A stretch of DNA of 64,000 nt, taken from contig CAYJLF010000020.1 in the NCBI GenBank assembly GCA_964371055.1, forward strand, positions 62,001 to 126,000. The letters are read 5' to 3'. This document shows, piece by piece, positions 50,867-59,505 of this stretch. The position numbers were made by a program, and so were the translations under genes. Numbering within the stretch: position 1 is the first letter of the stretch; every line of letters starts with the position of its first letter. Under the pieces are notes generated by a model, which ran no database searches, was not told the DNA's origin, and saw only the letters and a program-made list of their open reading frames with translations. Source of the stretch: CAYJLF01 sp964371055. GTDB lineage: Bacteria > Eisenbacteria > RBG-16-71-46 > CAIMUX01.

Positions 50867-52936
50867 ATGCCGAAGTCCTCGAACAGCCACGAACGGCGAG
50901 GAGCCGGGAAGGACGCCTCCGGGGGTGGACCGGGAGCCCGGCCGGGACGCATCCGCCTGACCGCCGCCCACAAGGTTCTCCTCGCGATCTTCGGTGCCTT
51001 CTTCGCTCTCCTCTTGCTCGGTGCGGTCGAACTGGTTCTCCGGATCGCCGGGTATGGCCCCGATCTGCGCGCCTTCATCCCGCGCGACATGCTCGGCCGG
51101 CCTGAGTTCGTCTTCAACCGGGACGTCAGCCTGCGTTACTTCCCGCCCGAGATGACCAGGCTCCCCGGGTTCGTCCGATTCCCCGCGACCAAGGCCCCGG
51201 GCACCTGGCGCGTCTTCTCCCTCGGCGCATCGTCCACGGTGGGCGATCCCTTCGGCCCGGCGGCCGCCTACTCGGCCTACCTCGGAGAGATGCTCCAGGA
51301 CCTTCATCCCGACCGCCGGATCGAGATCGTCAACTGCGGGATCGTGGCGATCTCCAGCACGAACGTCCTCGACCTCTTCGATGACGTCCTCGATCACGAC
51401 CCCGATGCCGTCCTGCTCTACACCGGACACAACGAAGCGTACGGCGCCGATGCCGTCCTCTCCGGCCTGCGCGGCACGGTCGACACGCGCGCCGGGCTGA
51501 AGTTCCGGCTCTGGCTGCGCAACACGAAGCTCGGCCTCCTGGCGCAGGATATCGCGCGCGGCGTCCGGAAGCCGGCGGACGGGACCGGTCGCGCGTCCGA
51601 GCGGGAGTTCGGCATGGACCTGATGGAGGGGAAGGTCCTGCCGGAGTGGTCCGGATTGCACCGCGCCATGCTGCGGATCTACCGCGGCAACCTGGAGGAG
51701 ATGCTGGCGGGCTGCCGCCGGCGCGGCGTCACCGCGATCCTCTGCACGCTCCCCTCGAACCTGCGGGACCAGTCCCCCCTCGGGTCGGGCCACGGGCCGA
51801 AGCTCCCGGCGGATCGCCTCGCGACCTGGCAGCAGAGCTTCGAGGCCGGGCGGGCCGCGATGGAGAGGGGCCAATGGGAAGAGGCGCTGACCCGCCTGCG
51901 CGAAGCGGTCCAGGCCGACTCGTTCCACGCCGAAACCCGCTTCCGGCTTGCCCGCTGTCTCGACCGCACGGGACAAGCGGACCTGGCGCTCGGTGAATAC
52001 CGGGCGGCGCGCGATCTCGACATCGTGCACTTCCGCGCCTGCGGGGAGCAGAATCAGATCATCCGCGAGGTCGCGGCCAAGGCGGGGTCCGGAGTCATCC
52101 TGGTCGATCTCGAGCGCCGCCTGGCGGAGGTCTCACCCGACGGCATCCCGGGCCGGGAATTCCTGACCGAGCATGTCCATCCCCTCATCGACGGGCACCA
52201 CGACATCGCCCGTTGGATCGTCGAGGCGTTGGACGCCGCTCCTCCCGCCGGCCTGGGTCCAGCCACTGGCGGTCACGATCCAGACCTGCTGGCAGACCGG
52301 GCGCGGTACCGGCAGCGCCTCGGCATCGAGCCGATCGACGACGCAGCCGGACTGGTGCTGACGCTCCGTCACAAGCTGGCGAAGTGGCCCTTCACGCAGG
52401 CCTGCGAGAACCGCCAGGCGTCGAGGCGGCTGCGCGCCGACATCGACAGCCTGGCGCGCGGACTCGACCCATTCGCGGCCTCCGTTCTGGCGGACCTGGA
52501 GCAGGGCCGGTTTCCCGACGGCTTCGACTATGGCCATCGCCATCAGGAGATCGCCCGGCGGGCCCTCGCGGCGGGGAACCCGGCTGCGGCCGCGGAGGCG
52601 TTCGCCCGCGCATCCCGTCACTTCGGGCCCAATGCCGAACTGACGGTGAACCAGGCCCAGGCGACCCTGCTCGAGGGGGATCTGGTCGCCACCGACAGCC
52701 TCCTCTCGCTCGCGGAGGCGGTCGACGCCACGTTCGCCCGCACCCTCTTCGTCCGCGCGATGTTGCGGGGCACCGAGGGACGGGCCCGCGAAGCGCGGGA
52801 GCTCTTCCAGCAGTACCTGCAGCGCGAGCCGACCGGCATCTACGCGCAGGCGGCCCGACAGTCGATCCAGCGGCTCGACCGGGGGCAGGCGGTCGGCGTC
52901 ACCCCGGCCGGGCGCGCGGCCGGCGGCTCCCGTTGA
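50867..52936 (+). CDS. Membrane-anchored SGNH-hydrolase-like protein with TPR repeats
   Basis: A 689-residue protein with one N-terminal helix (about 37-60, VLLAIFGAFFALLLLGAVEL). The SGNH region has block I VFSLGASSTVGDP (about 115), a block III-like YTGHNEAYG (about 185) and the late block FLTEHVHPLIDGHHDIARWI (about 423) with the catalytic-type Asp/His. Two TPR sections follow or interrupt it: about 325-385 (FEAGRAAMERGQWEEALTRL, AETRFRLARCLDRTGQADLA) and about 555-675. SGNH proteins hydrolyse or transfer acyl groups. With DUF5989 it resembles polysaccharide/lipid acylation loci, but no AlgI/MBOAT acyltransferase is here. ATG 50867 has GGGAGG 7 bases upstream. Confidence 0.85.
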   Translation: MPKSSNSHERRGAGKDASGGGPGARPGRIRLTAAHKVLLAIFGAFFALLLLGAVELVLRIAGYGPDLRAFIPRDMLGRPEFVFNRDVSLRYFPPEMTRLPGFVRFPATKAPGTWRVFSLGASSTVGDPFGPAAAYSAYLGEMLQDLHPDRRIEIVNCGIVAISSTNVLDLFDDVLDHDPDAVLLYTGHNEAYGADAVLSGLRGTVDTRAGLKFRLWLRNTKLGLLAQDIARGVRKPADGTGRASEREFGMDLMEGKVLPEWSGLHRAMLRIYRGNLEEMLAGCRRRGVTAILCTLPSNLRDQSPLGSGHGPKLPADRLATWQQSFEAGRAAMERGQWEEALTRLREAVQADSFHAETRFRLARCLDRTGQADLALGEYRAARDLDIVHFRACGEQNQIIREVAAKAGSGVILVDLERRLAEVSPDGIPGREFLTEHVHPLIDGHHDIARWIVEALDAAPPAGLGPATGGHDPDLLADRARYRQRLGIEPIDDAAGLVLTLRHKLAKWPFTQACENRQASRRLRADIDSLARGLDPFAASVLADLEQGRFPDGFDYGHRHQEIARRALAAGNPAAAAEAFARASRHFGPNAELTVNQAQATLLEGDLVATDSLLSLAEAVDATFARTLFVRAMLRGTEGRAREARELFQQYLQREPTGIYAQAARQSIQRLDRGQAVGVTPAGRAAGGSR

Positions 52937-52965
52937 TGCAAGCAGACCAGCCCAGGGAGGATTGC

Positions 52966-53460
52966 ATGACCAACGCAGGATTCGGGTTTCTCGCCCGTCC
53001 GTCCGAACCCGGGCCGTTCGGCGCCCTGATGGACGAGTATGCGAGAGCGGCGGAGGAGTTCTGCCGCGTCGTGGAGGGGACGGCGCGCGACCGGTATGCG
53101 ATCGAACGCCCGAGCGATGACCCCGACACCGTCTCGATCCGCTCGATCTGCGTCCACGCCGTCGGCGCGGCGCATCGTTACGCCGACTACATCCGCGAGG
53201 CGCGCGGCCTGCCTTTTATCGATCGTTTCGTCGTCGCCCCGGAAACCGTCGCCGAGCCGGCCGCCGTTCGCCCGGCCCTGATCAAAGCGATGCACTACAC
53301 CGAGGAGTCCCTCGCCGGGTGGTACGAAGATCCCGAGCCGGCGTATCAGATCACCTTCCAGGTGCGCTGGGGCCGCACCTACGACCCCGACATGATCCTG
53401 GAACACGCCGTGATGCACCTCCTGCGCCACCGCCGGCAGATCGAGCGCTGGGCGCACTGA
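52966..53460 (+). CDS. DinB-family protein
   Basis: A 164-residue four-helix protein of the DinB superfamily. FGALMDEYARAAEEFCRVVE and SICVHAVGAAHRYADYIREA fit its first and second helices, and the C-terminal LEHAVMHLLRHRRQIERWAH supplies the usual metal-binding histidines (with His in the second helix). Substrate unknown. GGGAGG lies 6 bases before ATG 52966, and the longer frame is not used. It follows the SGNH gene by 29 bp and precedes the HerA-like ATPase by 37 bp on the same strand, so a common transcript is likely although no shared function is evident. Confidence 0.82.
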   Translation: MTNAGFGFLARPSEPGPFGALMDEYARAAEEFCRVVEGTARDRYAIERPSDDPDTVSIRSICVHAVGAAHRYADYIREARGLPFIDRFVVAPETVAEPAAVRPALIKAMHYTEESLAGWYEDPEPAYQITFQVRWGRTYDPDMILEHAVMHLLRHRRQIERWAH

Positions 53461-53497
53461 CTCGCCGGCCGGCGCGGCCGCCTGACCAGGAGAAACG

Positions 53498-55894
53498 ATG
53501 ATGATCGACTTCGAGCAGCTCGGCCTCTTCTATCTCGGCCGCCGCATCGCGGGTGTCGATGCGCCTCCCGATCCCGCCGCACCGATCCTCCTCGACGCGC
53601 GCGACCTGACGACGCACGCCGTCTGCGTCGGCATGACCGGCAGCGGCAAGACCGGCCTCTGCGTCGCCCTGCTCGAGGAGGCCGCGATCGACGGCGTGCC
53701 GGCTATCGTCATCGATCCGAAGGGTGATCTCGGCAACCTCCTGCTCGGTTTCCCCGAACTGCGGCCGGAGGACTTCCGCCCCTGGATCGACGAGGACGAC
53801 GCGCGGCGCAAAGGGATCTCGCCGGAGGAACTGGCCGGACAGATCTCCGGAAAGTGGCGGGAAGGACTCGCGGCCTGGGGACAGGATGGTGCGCGGATCG
53901 AGAGGCTGCGGCGAACGGTCGATCTCGCTCTCTTCACCCCGGGCGCGACCTTCGGCACCCCGCTCGCCGTGCTCCGCTCCTTCACCGCCCCGGACGCGAG
54001 CGCGGGGCCGGACGAGTTGCGGGAGCGGATCGCGGGAGCCGCCTCCGGGCTCCTGTCGCTGCTCGGACTGGACGCGGATCCCCTGCAGAGCCGCGAGCAT
54101 GCGCTCCTTTCGGCGATCCTCGGATACGCCTGGGGTGAAGGACGGGGTCTCGAACTCGCCGACTTAGTGCGGGAGATCGGCCAGCCGCCGTTCGATCGGG
54201 TCGGCGTGCTCGACCTGGAGACCTTCTATCCGGCGCGCGAGCGCACCGCGCTCGCGCTGCGCGTGAACAACGTGCTGGCCTCTCCCGGCTTCGCCGCCTG
54301 GATGGAGGGAGAGCCGCTGGACATCGGCCGGCTCCTCTACACGCGGGAAGGCAAGCCGCGCCTCGCCATTCTGTCGATCGCGCACCTTGGCGACGCGGAA
54401 CGGATGTTCTTCGTCTGCATCCTCCTGAACGAACTCCTGGCCTGGATGCGGCGCCAACCGGGCACCACGAGCCTGCGGGCTCTGCTCTACATGGATGAGA
54501 TCTTCGGCTACTTCCCTCCCGTCGCGAACCCGCCGAGCAAACCCCTGATGCTCACGCTGCTCAAACAGGCGCGCGCCTTCGGGCTCGGGGTGGTGCTGTC
54601 GACGCAAAACCCGGTCGACCTCGACTACAAAGGGCTGGCCAACTGCGGCACGTGGTTTCTAGGACGACTCCAGACCGAGCGCGACCGCGAACGGATGCTC
54701 GACGGTCTGATGGGGGCGGCCGGCGGCGGACTCGACCGCACAGAGCTCTCCACGCTCCTCTCGAGCCTGCGGTCACGCCGCTTCCTCTGGCACAGCGTCC
54801 ACCAGCCGGAGCCGTCGCTCTTCGAATCGCGCTGGGCGCTGTCGTACCTGCGCGGGCCCCTCTCCCGGCCGCAGATCCAGGCGCTCTCGCGCCCGGCCGA
54901 GGGGGCGCCGCCGCGCTTCGAGCCGGCCCCGCCCGCAGCGCCGCCGGTACCGATGCGACCCGCGGGACCGGCCCAGACCGGCCCCGGAATCCGACCCGCC
55001 GTGCCGGTCGAGGCGGCGGAGTGCTTCCTCGACGTTTCGGCGCTGTTCCCGGATCGGACGGCCGACGGAGTCCTGCGTCCCTTCCTTCTCGGATCGGCCA
55101 ACGTCCACTACGCGGCGCCGCGCTTCGGACTCGACGTCTGGCGGAGACTCGTCCTCTTCGCCCCACTCGAAGCGGATCTCCTCCCGAACCCCTGGGACGA
55201 CCCGCGCACGATGATCCTGGCATCGCTCCCGCCGACCCAGCCCGCGCCCGCGGCAGGCCGGCCGTTCGCGCCGCTGCCGACGCCCGCCGCACGCCCCAAA
55301 AGCTATGCCACCTGGTCGCGCGGCCTTGTCACTCACCTCTACCAGGCGCGGCCGCTGCGTCTCTGGCACTGCCCCGAGTTGAAGCTCGTCGCTCGTCCCG
55401 ACGAAACGGAGCGCGATTTCCGCGGCCGGGTCGCCCTGGCCGCGCGCGAAGCCCGGGACGGCGGCGTCGACCAGATCCGAAGGAAGTATGCCTCGAAGCT
55501 GCAGACGCTCGCCGACCGGATCCGCCGCGCGGAATCGCGCGTCTCGGTCGAGCAGGCGCAGTATCAGCAGCAGCAGGCCTCCAGCACGATCCAGATCGGC
55601 GCCACCATCGTCGGCGCGCTCCTGGGAGGGCGGCGCCGCGGCGTCGGCGGCCTGGCCACGGCGGCGCGCGGCGCGGCCCGTTCCGAGAAGGAGCGGGGCG
55701 ACATCGCCCGCGCCGCCCAGGAGGTGGAGGCGTTGCGTTCGCAGTTTGCCGCGCTCGAGAGCGAGGTCGAGCGGGCGGTCCACGCGCTGCAGGCCACCGG
55801 CACCATCGGCGATCCGCTCGTCACGGAGATGGAAGTCGCCCCGCGCAAGGCCGACATCACGGTCGAGCGCGTCGGGCTGGCGTGGCTCGGTTAG
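53498..55894 (+). CDS. HerA-like ATPase with C-terminal coiled coil (DUF87-type)
   Basis: A 798-residue P-loop ATPase of the HerA/VirB4 group. Walker A GMTGSGKT (about 45-52) is followed by IVIDPKGDLGNLLLGFPELR, the Walker B ALLYMDEIFGYFPP (about 330), and a sensor stretch VVLSTQNPVDLDYKGLANCG (about 365). A Pro-rich linker (about 465-500) leads to a middle domain with an ATWSRGLVTHLYQ segment (about 607), then a coiled coil (about 665-700 and 720-765) around a Gly-rich turn (VGALLGGRRRGVGGLATAAR). HerA proteins translocate DNA; the NurA nuclease partner of true HerA is not encoded nearby. The role of this long form is unknown. Confidence 0.82.
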   Translation: MMIDFEQLGLFYLGRRIAGVDAPPDPAAPILLDARDLTTHAVCVGMTGSGKTGLCVALLEEAAIDGVPAIVIDPKGDLGNLLLGFPELRPEDFRPWIDEDDARRKGISPEELAGQISGKWREGLAAWGQDGARIERLRRTVDLALFTPGATFGTPLAVLRSFTAPDASAGPDELRERIAGAASGLLSLLGLDADPLQSREHALLSAILGYAWGEGRGLELADLVREIGQPPFDRVGVLDLETFYPARERTALALRVNNVLASPGFAAWMEGEPLDIGRLLYTREGKPRLAILSIAHLGDAERMFFVCILLNELLAWMRRQPGTTSLRALLYMDEIFGYFPPVANPPSKPLMLTLLKQARAFGLGVVLSTQNPVDLDYKGLANCGTWFLGRLQTERDRERMLDGLMGAAGGGLDRTELSTLLSSLRSRRFLWHSVHQPEPSLFESRWALSYLRGPLSRPQIQALSRPAEGAPPRFEPAPPAAPPVPMRPAGPAQTGPGIRPAVPVEAAECFLDVSALFPDRTADGVLRPFLLGSANVHYAAPRFGLDVWRRLVLFAPLEADLLPNPWDDPRTMILASLPPTQPAPAAGRPFAPLPTPAARPKSYATWSRGLVTHLYQARPLRLWHCPELKLVARPDETERDFRGRVALAAREARDGGVDQIRRKYASKLQTLADRIRRAESRVSVEQAQYQQQQASSTIQIGATIVGALLGGRRRGVGGLATAARGAARSEKERGDIARAAQEVEALRSQFAALESEVERAVHALQATGTIGDPLVTEMEVAPRKADITVERVGLAWLG

Positions 55895-55904
55895 CGGCCG
55901 GCGT

Positions 55905-56588
55905 TCACTCGAACAGCTCCCCCACCGGACGCAGGCTGCGGCTCCAGACGACCGCGTGGGCGAGTGCCTCCAGTTCGGGCGTCTTCGGGTTGAACGCCAC
56001 GGTGTAACCCGCGACGCGCGCCACGCCGAGGTCGTTCACGTTGTCGCCGACGAACGCACACCGTTCGAGCGGCACGTCGTAGCGCTCGGAGAGGTGCCGC
56101 AGCGCCCGCGCCTTGCCGTCCATGTCGAACGGGGTCGCGCGCCAACCCACCAGCTTCCCGGAGCGATCGAACTCGAGCCCGTTGGTGAAGACCTCGTCGA
56201 ACGGATGCTCGGGGAAGTGCTCATCGAGAACGACATCGAGCGTCCCGGAGATCACCGCCAGCCGGTAGCCGCGGGCTTTGAGCTCGTGCAGCACCGCGAC
56301 CGCACCCTCGAGCGGGTACAACCCGCGCACGACCTCCAGAATGGCCTCCCGTGTCGCCCCGGCCTCGATCCATCCGCCGACATCGAGTTCTACCCAGGTG
56401 GGGTAGTCGATCCGACCCGCCTTGTAGTCGTGATAGCGCTCCACGTTGAGGCGGTCGTCCCCCATGAAGCGCCGGTTGAGCAACTCCCAGATGACCTTGC
56501 CTTCCGGATGCTCGACGAGAGTCCCGTCAACGTCGAACGCGATGAGCGCGAGATCGTCCGGCCTCTCGCGGGTCCGTCGGACGTTCAT
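55905..56588 (-). CDS. HAD-family phosphatase (SerB-like subfamily)
   Basis: A 227-residue HAD hydrolase. Motif I FDVDGTLVEHP (about 18-28) has the nucleophile Asp, motif II AVISGTLDVVLDEHFPEHPF (about 115), the Lys region DMDGKARALRHL (about 158), and motif IV FVGDNVNDLGVARVAG (about 185). The type I cap is the SerB-like helical one. It removes phosphate from a small metabolite, possibly phosphoserine, but the substrate is unproven. The ATG at 56588 overlaps the nfo stop as ATGA, so both are translated from one message. Confidence 0.9.
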   Translation of the reverse strand: MNVRRTRERPDDLALIAFDVDGTLVEHPEGKVIWELLNRRFMGDDRLNVERYHDYKAGRIDYPTWVELDVGGWIEAGATREAILEVVRGLYPLEGAVAVLHELKARGYRLAVISGTLDVVLDEHFPEHPFDEVFTNGLEFDRSGKLVGWRATPFDMDGKARALRHLSERYDVPLERCAFVGDNVNDLGVARVAGYTVAFNPKTPELEALAHAVVWSRSLRPVGELFE

Positions 56589-57571
56589 GGACGAACGCTC
56601 CCGGGCGCCGCCGTGCCCGCGCGCACGATTCCTGCCTCCAGCCGCGACAGCCTGCGCAGACGAGCGAGATTCCGCTTGTCGGCGTCTTCCTCCTTCGGCG
56701 TTTCCAGCACCATCGGCACGCGGCGAAAGGCCGGGTCGGTCAGGAAGTAGCTGAAAGGTTTCGATCCGATCTCCCCTGCGCCGATGTGCGTGTGCCGGTC
56801 GACCCGGCTGCCGAGCGGCTTTTTGCAGTCGTTGAGATGAAACCAGCGCACGCGCTCGAGCCCGACCCGGCGCGCCAGTTCGTCCCGGAACCCCCCGTAA
56901 AGCTCCGGCGTGCGGAAGTCGTAGCCAGCCGCGAAGAGATGGCAGGTGTCGAGACAGACGCCGGTGCGGTGCTCCGTCTCGACCTCCCGCAGCAGGCGCT
57001 CCAGGTGCTCGAGCCGGTGTCCGAGGGTCGATCCCTGCCCGGCGGTGCTCTCGAAGAGCACCCGCGTGCGACATCCCGCGGTCTCCCGCAGCGCTTCGCG
57101 CACCGAGGCCGCGACCCGCGCCAGCCCCACGTCCTCGCCCTCTCCCATGTGGGCCCCCGGATGGAAGACCAGGCGCGGAATCCCGAGCGCCTCGCACCGT
57201 TCGATCTCATCGACAAACGCCCGGATCGATTTCCGGCGCAGAACATCGTCCGGCGAGGCGAGATTGATCAGGTAGGAGTCGTGCGCGGCCATCTCGAACG
57301 GCCCGAGCCGGTCGCCGGCCTCGCGGAAGAGCCGGATGGTCGTCTCGTCCAGCGGCTTGGCCGCCCACTGGTTGCTGTTTTTGGTGAAGAGCTGCACCGC
57401 CCCGGAACGATGGCGGGCCGCCTCCTCGAGCGCGCGGTGGAGTCCGCCCGCCACCGACATGTGGGCGCCGAGCAAGGGGTGCCAGGCATCCGCGCCCCTT
57501 CCTCCCTTGGTCCGGGGCGCCGCGCGACTGCCGATCGCTTGTTCGTCCTTTACGTGGTGTCGGATCTCCAT
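56585..57571 (-). CDS. nfo: Endonuclease IV (AP endonuclease)
   Basis: A 328-residue TIM-barrel AP endonuclease with three zinc ions, acting in base-excision repair. Recognisable motifs are LLGAHMSVAGGLHRALEEA (about 33-51), LVFHPGAHMGEGED, GVCLDTCHLFAAGYDFRTPE, FHLNDCKKPLGSRVDRHTHI with IGAGEIG, and MVLETPKEE; these hold the metal-binding His, Glu and Asp residues. An N-terminal extension of about 30 residues precedes the conserved start, so an internal start (Met38) is possible. It shares a 4-base overlap with the HAD phosphatase gene downstream. Confidence 0.95.
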   Translation of the reverse strand: MEIRHHVKDEQAIGSRAAPRTKGGRGADAWHPLLGAHMSVAGGLHRALEEAARHRSGAVQLFTKNSNQWAAKPLDETTIRLFREAGDRLGPFEMAAHDSYLINLASPDDVLRRKSIRAFVDEIERCEALGIPRLVFHPGAHMGEGEDVGLARVAASVREALRETAGCRTRVLFESTAGQGSTLGHRLEHLERLLREVETEHRTGVCLDTCHLFAAGYDFRTPELYGGFRDELARRVGLERVRWFHLNDCKKPLGSRVDRHTHIGAGEIGSKPFSYFLTDPAFRRVPMVLETPKEEDADKRNLARLRRLSRLEAGIVRAGTAAPGSVRP

Positions 57572-57866
57572 GAACGGATCGTAGACGATCCGGCGGCGGG
57601 ACGCACGCCGCGCACTTTTCTCCTCGGTACGACAGCGGATGTCAGGGGCGCCACATCATTCTTCTCTTGGGCAGAACGACGGGCGGGAAGTGCGCGCGAC
57701 TGCGAGGTGAGAGTGGCCGATGAAGGTGGCACGGCGTGAACCCCGAGACCCCGCCCGTCGTCTCCGCACCGATCGGGGTTCCACCCGGGGCGGATTCCCG
57801 ACTCATTCCCGGTGGACGTTCGGTTACACGGTTGAACGCTCCGGTCAGACGGCCGACACTGCATCG

Positions 57867-59492
57867 ATGCACACCCACCTGCTCACGGCGTCCGCGCGGC
57901 AGATCGGCGCGCTCTGCACTCCTCCGCCGCTGGTCCTCGCGGCGAGCCGGCTCGATCCGCGCGGCCTCGTGCTGCTGCTCGAGTGGCCGCCGGGCGATCG
58001 CCGGCGGCGCCTCTTCCTCGACTTCGAACCGGACCACGCGACGCTCCACCTGATCCCGGCCGGCCGGGAGGCGGCCGAACCGGGAGGGAGCGCACTGGGC
58101 GAGCGCCTCGTCGGCCGCCGCCTGCTCGGTCTGGAGCCGGGCGCCGAGCCACGCGTCTGGCGGCTGCGCTTTTCTCCTCCGCCGGCCGGCTCGGCATCCG
58201 ACCGCGTCTCCCTCCTCGCCGCCTGGACCGGCCGCACCGGCAACCTGCACCTGGTCGATGACAAAGACATGGTCCTGGCCGCACTCGTACCGCGCGGACC
58301 GGCTCCCGGCGAGCCGCATCGGCTGCCATCCCGCGATGCCCCCGCCGGGGCCGCGGAGACCGGCGGCGCGAGCGGGCCGGAGACCGCGAGCCCCGACGCG
58401 GCACAGGATCTGATGGAACGGCTCCGCCGCATGCACGAAGAGGCGATCAACCGCGCCCGTTCGGAAGCCCGTCGCGCCGAACAGAGCCGCTCGGTGCGCG
58501 AGGAGACCAAACGCCTGCTGCGCCTGCGCCGGAACCTGGAACGCGAGCGGAACGACCCCCAGCAGGGAGCGCGGCTGCGACGCTCGGGGGAGGCGATTCT
58601 CAGCCACCTGCACGCGATCACGCGGGGCGAAACCCGACTCCTCGTCGAGGGCTGGGGCCCGGAGGGAGGGGTGCTCGAAGTCGTGCTCGATCCGGCGAAA
58701 CCGCCGACCGAGAATGCGCGTCAGTTCTTCCACCTCGCGCGGCGGTGGGAACGGGGCGAGCCGCACCGCAAGCGCCGCCTGGAAGAGATCGATCGCGCGA
58801 TCGCCCGGCTCTCTCTGCTGGCCGCGAAGGTGGACGACGCGGAATCGGCCCTGACCGAAGGCGCGTTCTCCCGCAAACTCGACGAGGCCCTTGGATTCCT
58901 GCGACGCTCGGGGGGAGCGGCCCAGAGCGGGAAAGAGACCGGATCCTCATCCGGCGGCGGAAACCGGCGCGAGTCCGCGGGCACAGAGCGCACGGACCGC
59001 TCGCCATCCCGCGGATCCCGCCGTGACGCCGCGTCCCCGGACGCGGCATCGTCGACCTCTTCCGCCCGAGGCGCCCCCCGGGACCGGCGCGACGCCGGCT
59101 TCCGACCTCGTCGCTATACGACGCGCGAGGGCTGGACGGTGCTCGTCGGCCGCTCCAACGAGGAGAACGACTGGCTGACCCACCGCGCGGCGCATCCGGA
59201 GGACTACTGGTTTCACGCGCACGGCTGCCCGGGGAGCCATGTTGTCCTGCAGCGAGCGGGACGCAAGGACAACCCCAGCGTCCGCACTCTCGAGGAGGCG
59301 GCCGCCATCGCCGCCTTCTTCAGCAAGGCGCGCCATTCATCCAAAGCTCCGGTGATCTATACGTTGAAGAAGTATGTCCGCAAACCGCGCGGCGCCAAGC
59401 CCGGCCTCGCCGTCTGCGAGCGCGAGAAGACGATCATGGTGAGGCCGCAGGATCCCAGCGAGGGGAGAGAGCCGGAGTGGATGGAGGAGTAG
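57867..59492 (+). CDS. NFACT-family protein (Rqc2/RqcH-like)
   Basis: A 541-residue NFACT protein. The N-terminal NFACT-N part (about 1-150) contains GNLHLVDDKDMVLAAL, and a long charged coiled-coil core (about 195-365, LMERLRRMHEEAINRARSEA) follows. A Ser/Arg/Gly-rich linker (about 370-430) leads to the NFACT-R (DUF814) domain with SNEENDWLTHRAAHPEDYWF (about 435-454) and the closing KKYVRKPRGAKPGLAVCERE. RqcH recruits alanyl-tRNA to stalled 50S subunits using a DR motif. At the matching place I see AEPRVWRLRF, so the Asp of DR is not present. The ribosome site before ATG 57867 is weak. A degenerate relative is possible. Confidence 0.85.
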   Translation: MHTHLLTASARQIGALCTPPPLVLAASRLDPRGLVLLLEWPPGDRRRRLFLDFEPDHATLHLIPAGREAAEPGGSALGERLVGRRLLGLEPGAEPRVWRLRFSPPPAGSASDRVSLLAAWTGRTGNLHLVDDKDMVLAALVPRGPAPGEPHRLPSRDAPAGAAETGGASGPETASPDAAQDLMERLRRMHEEAINRARSEARRAEQSRSVREETKRLLRLRRNLERERNDPQQGARLRRSGEAILSHLHAITRGETRLLVEGWGPEGGVLEVVLDPAKPPTENARQFFHLARRWERGEPHRKRRLEEIDRAIARLSLLAAKVDDAESALTEGAFSRKLDEALGFLRRSGGAAQSGKETGSSSGGGNRRESAGTERTDRSPSRGSRRDAASPDAASSTSSARGAPRDRRDAGFRPRRYTTREGWTVLVGRSNEENDWLTHRAAHPEDYWFHAHGCPGSHVVLQRAGRKDNPSVRTLEEAAAIAAFFSKARHSSKAPVIYTLKKYVRKPRGAKPGLAVCEREKTIMVRPQDPSEGREPEWMEE

Positions 59493-59505
59493 CAGGGAGC
59501 GGAGG

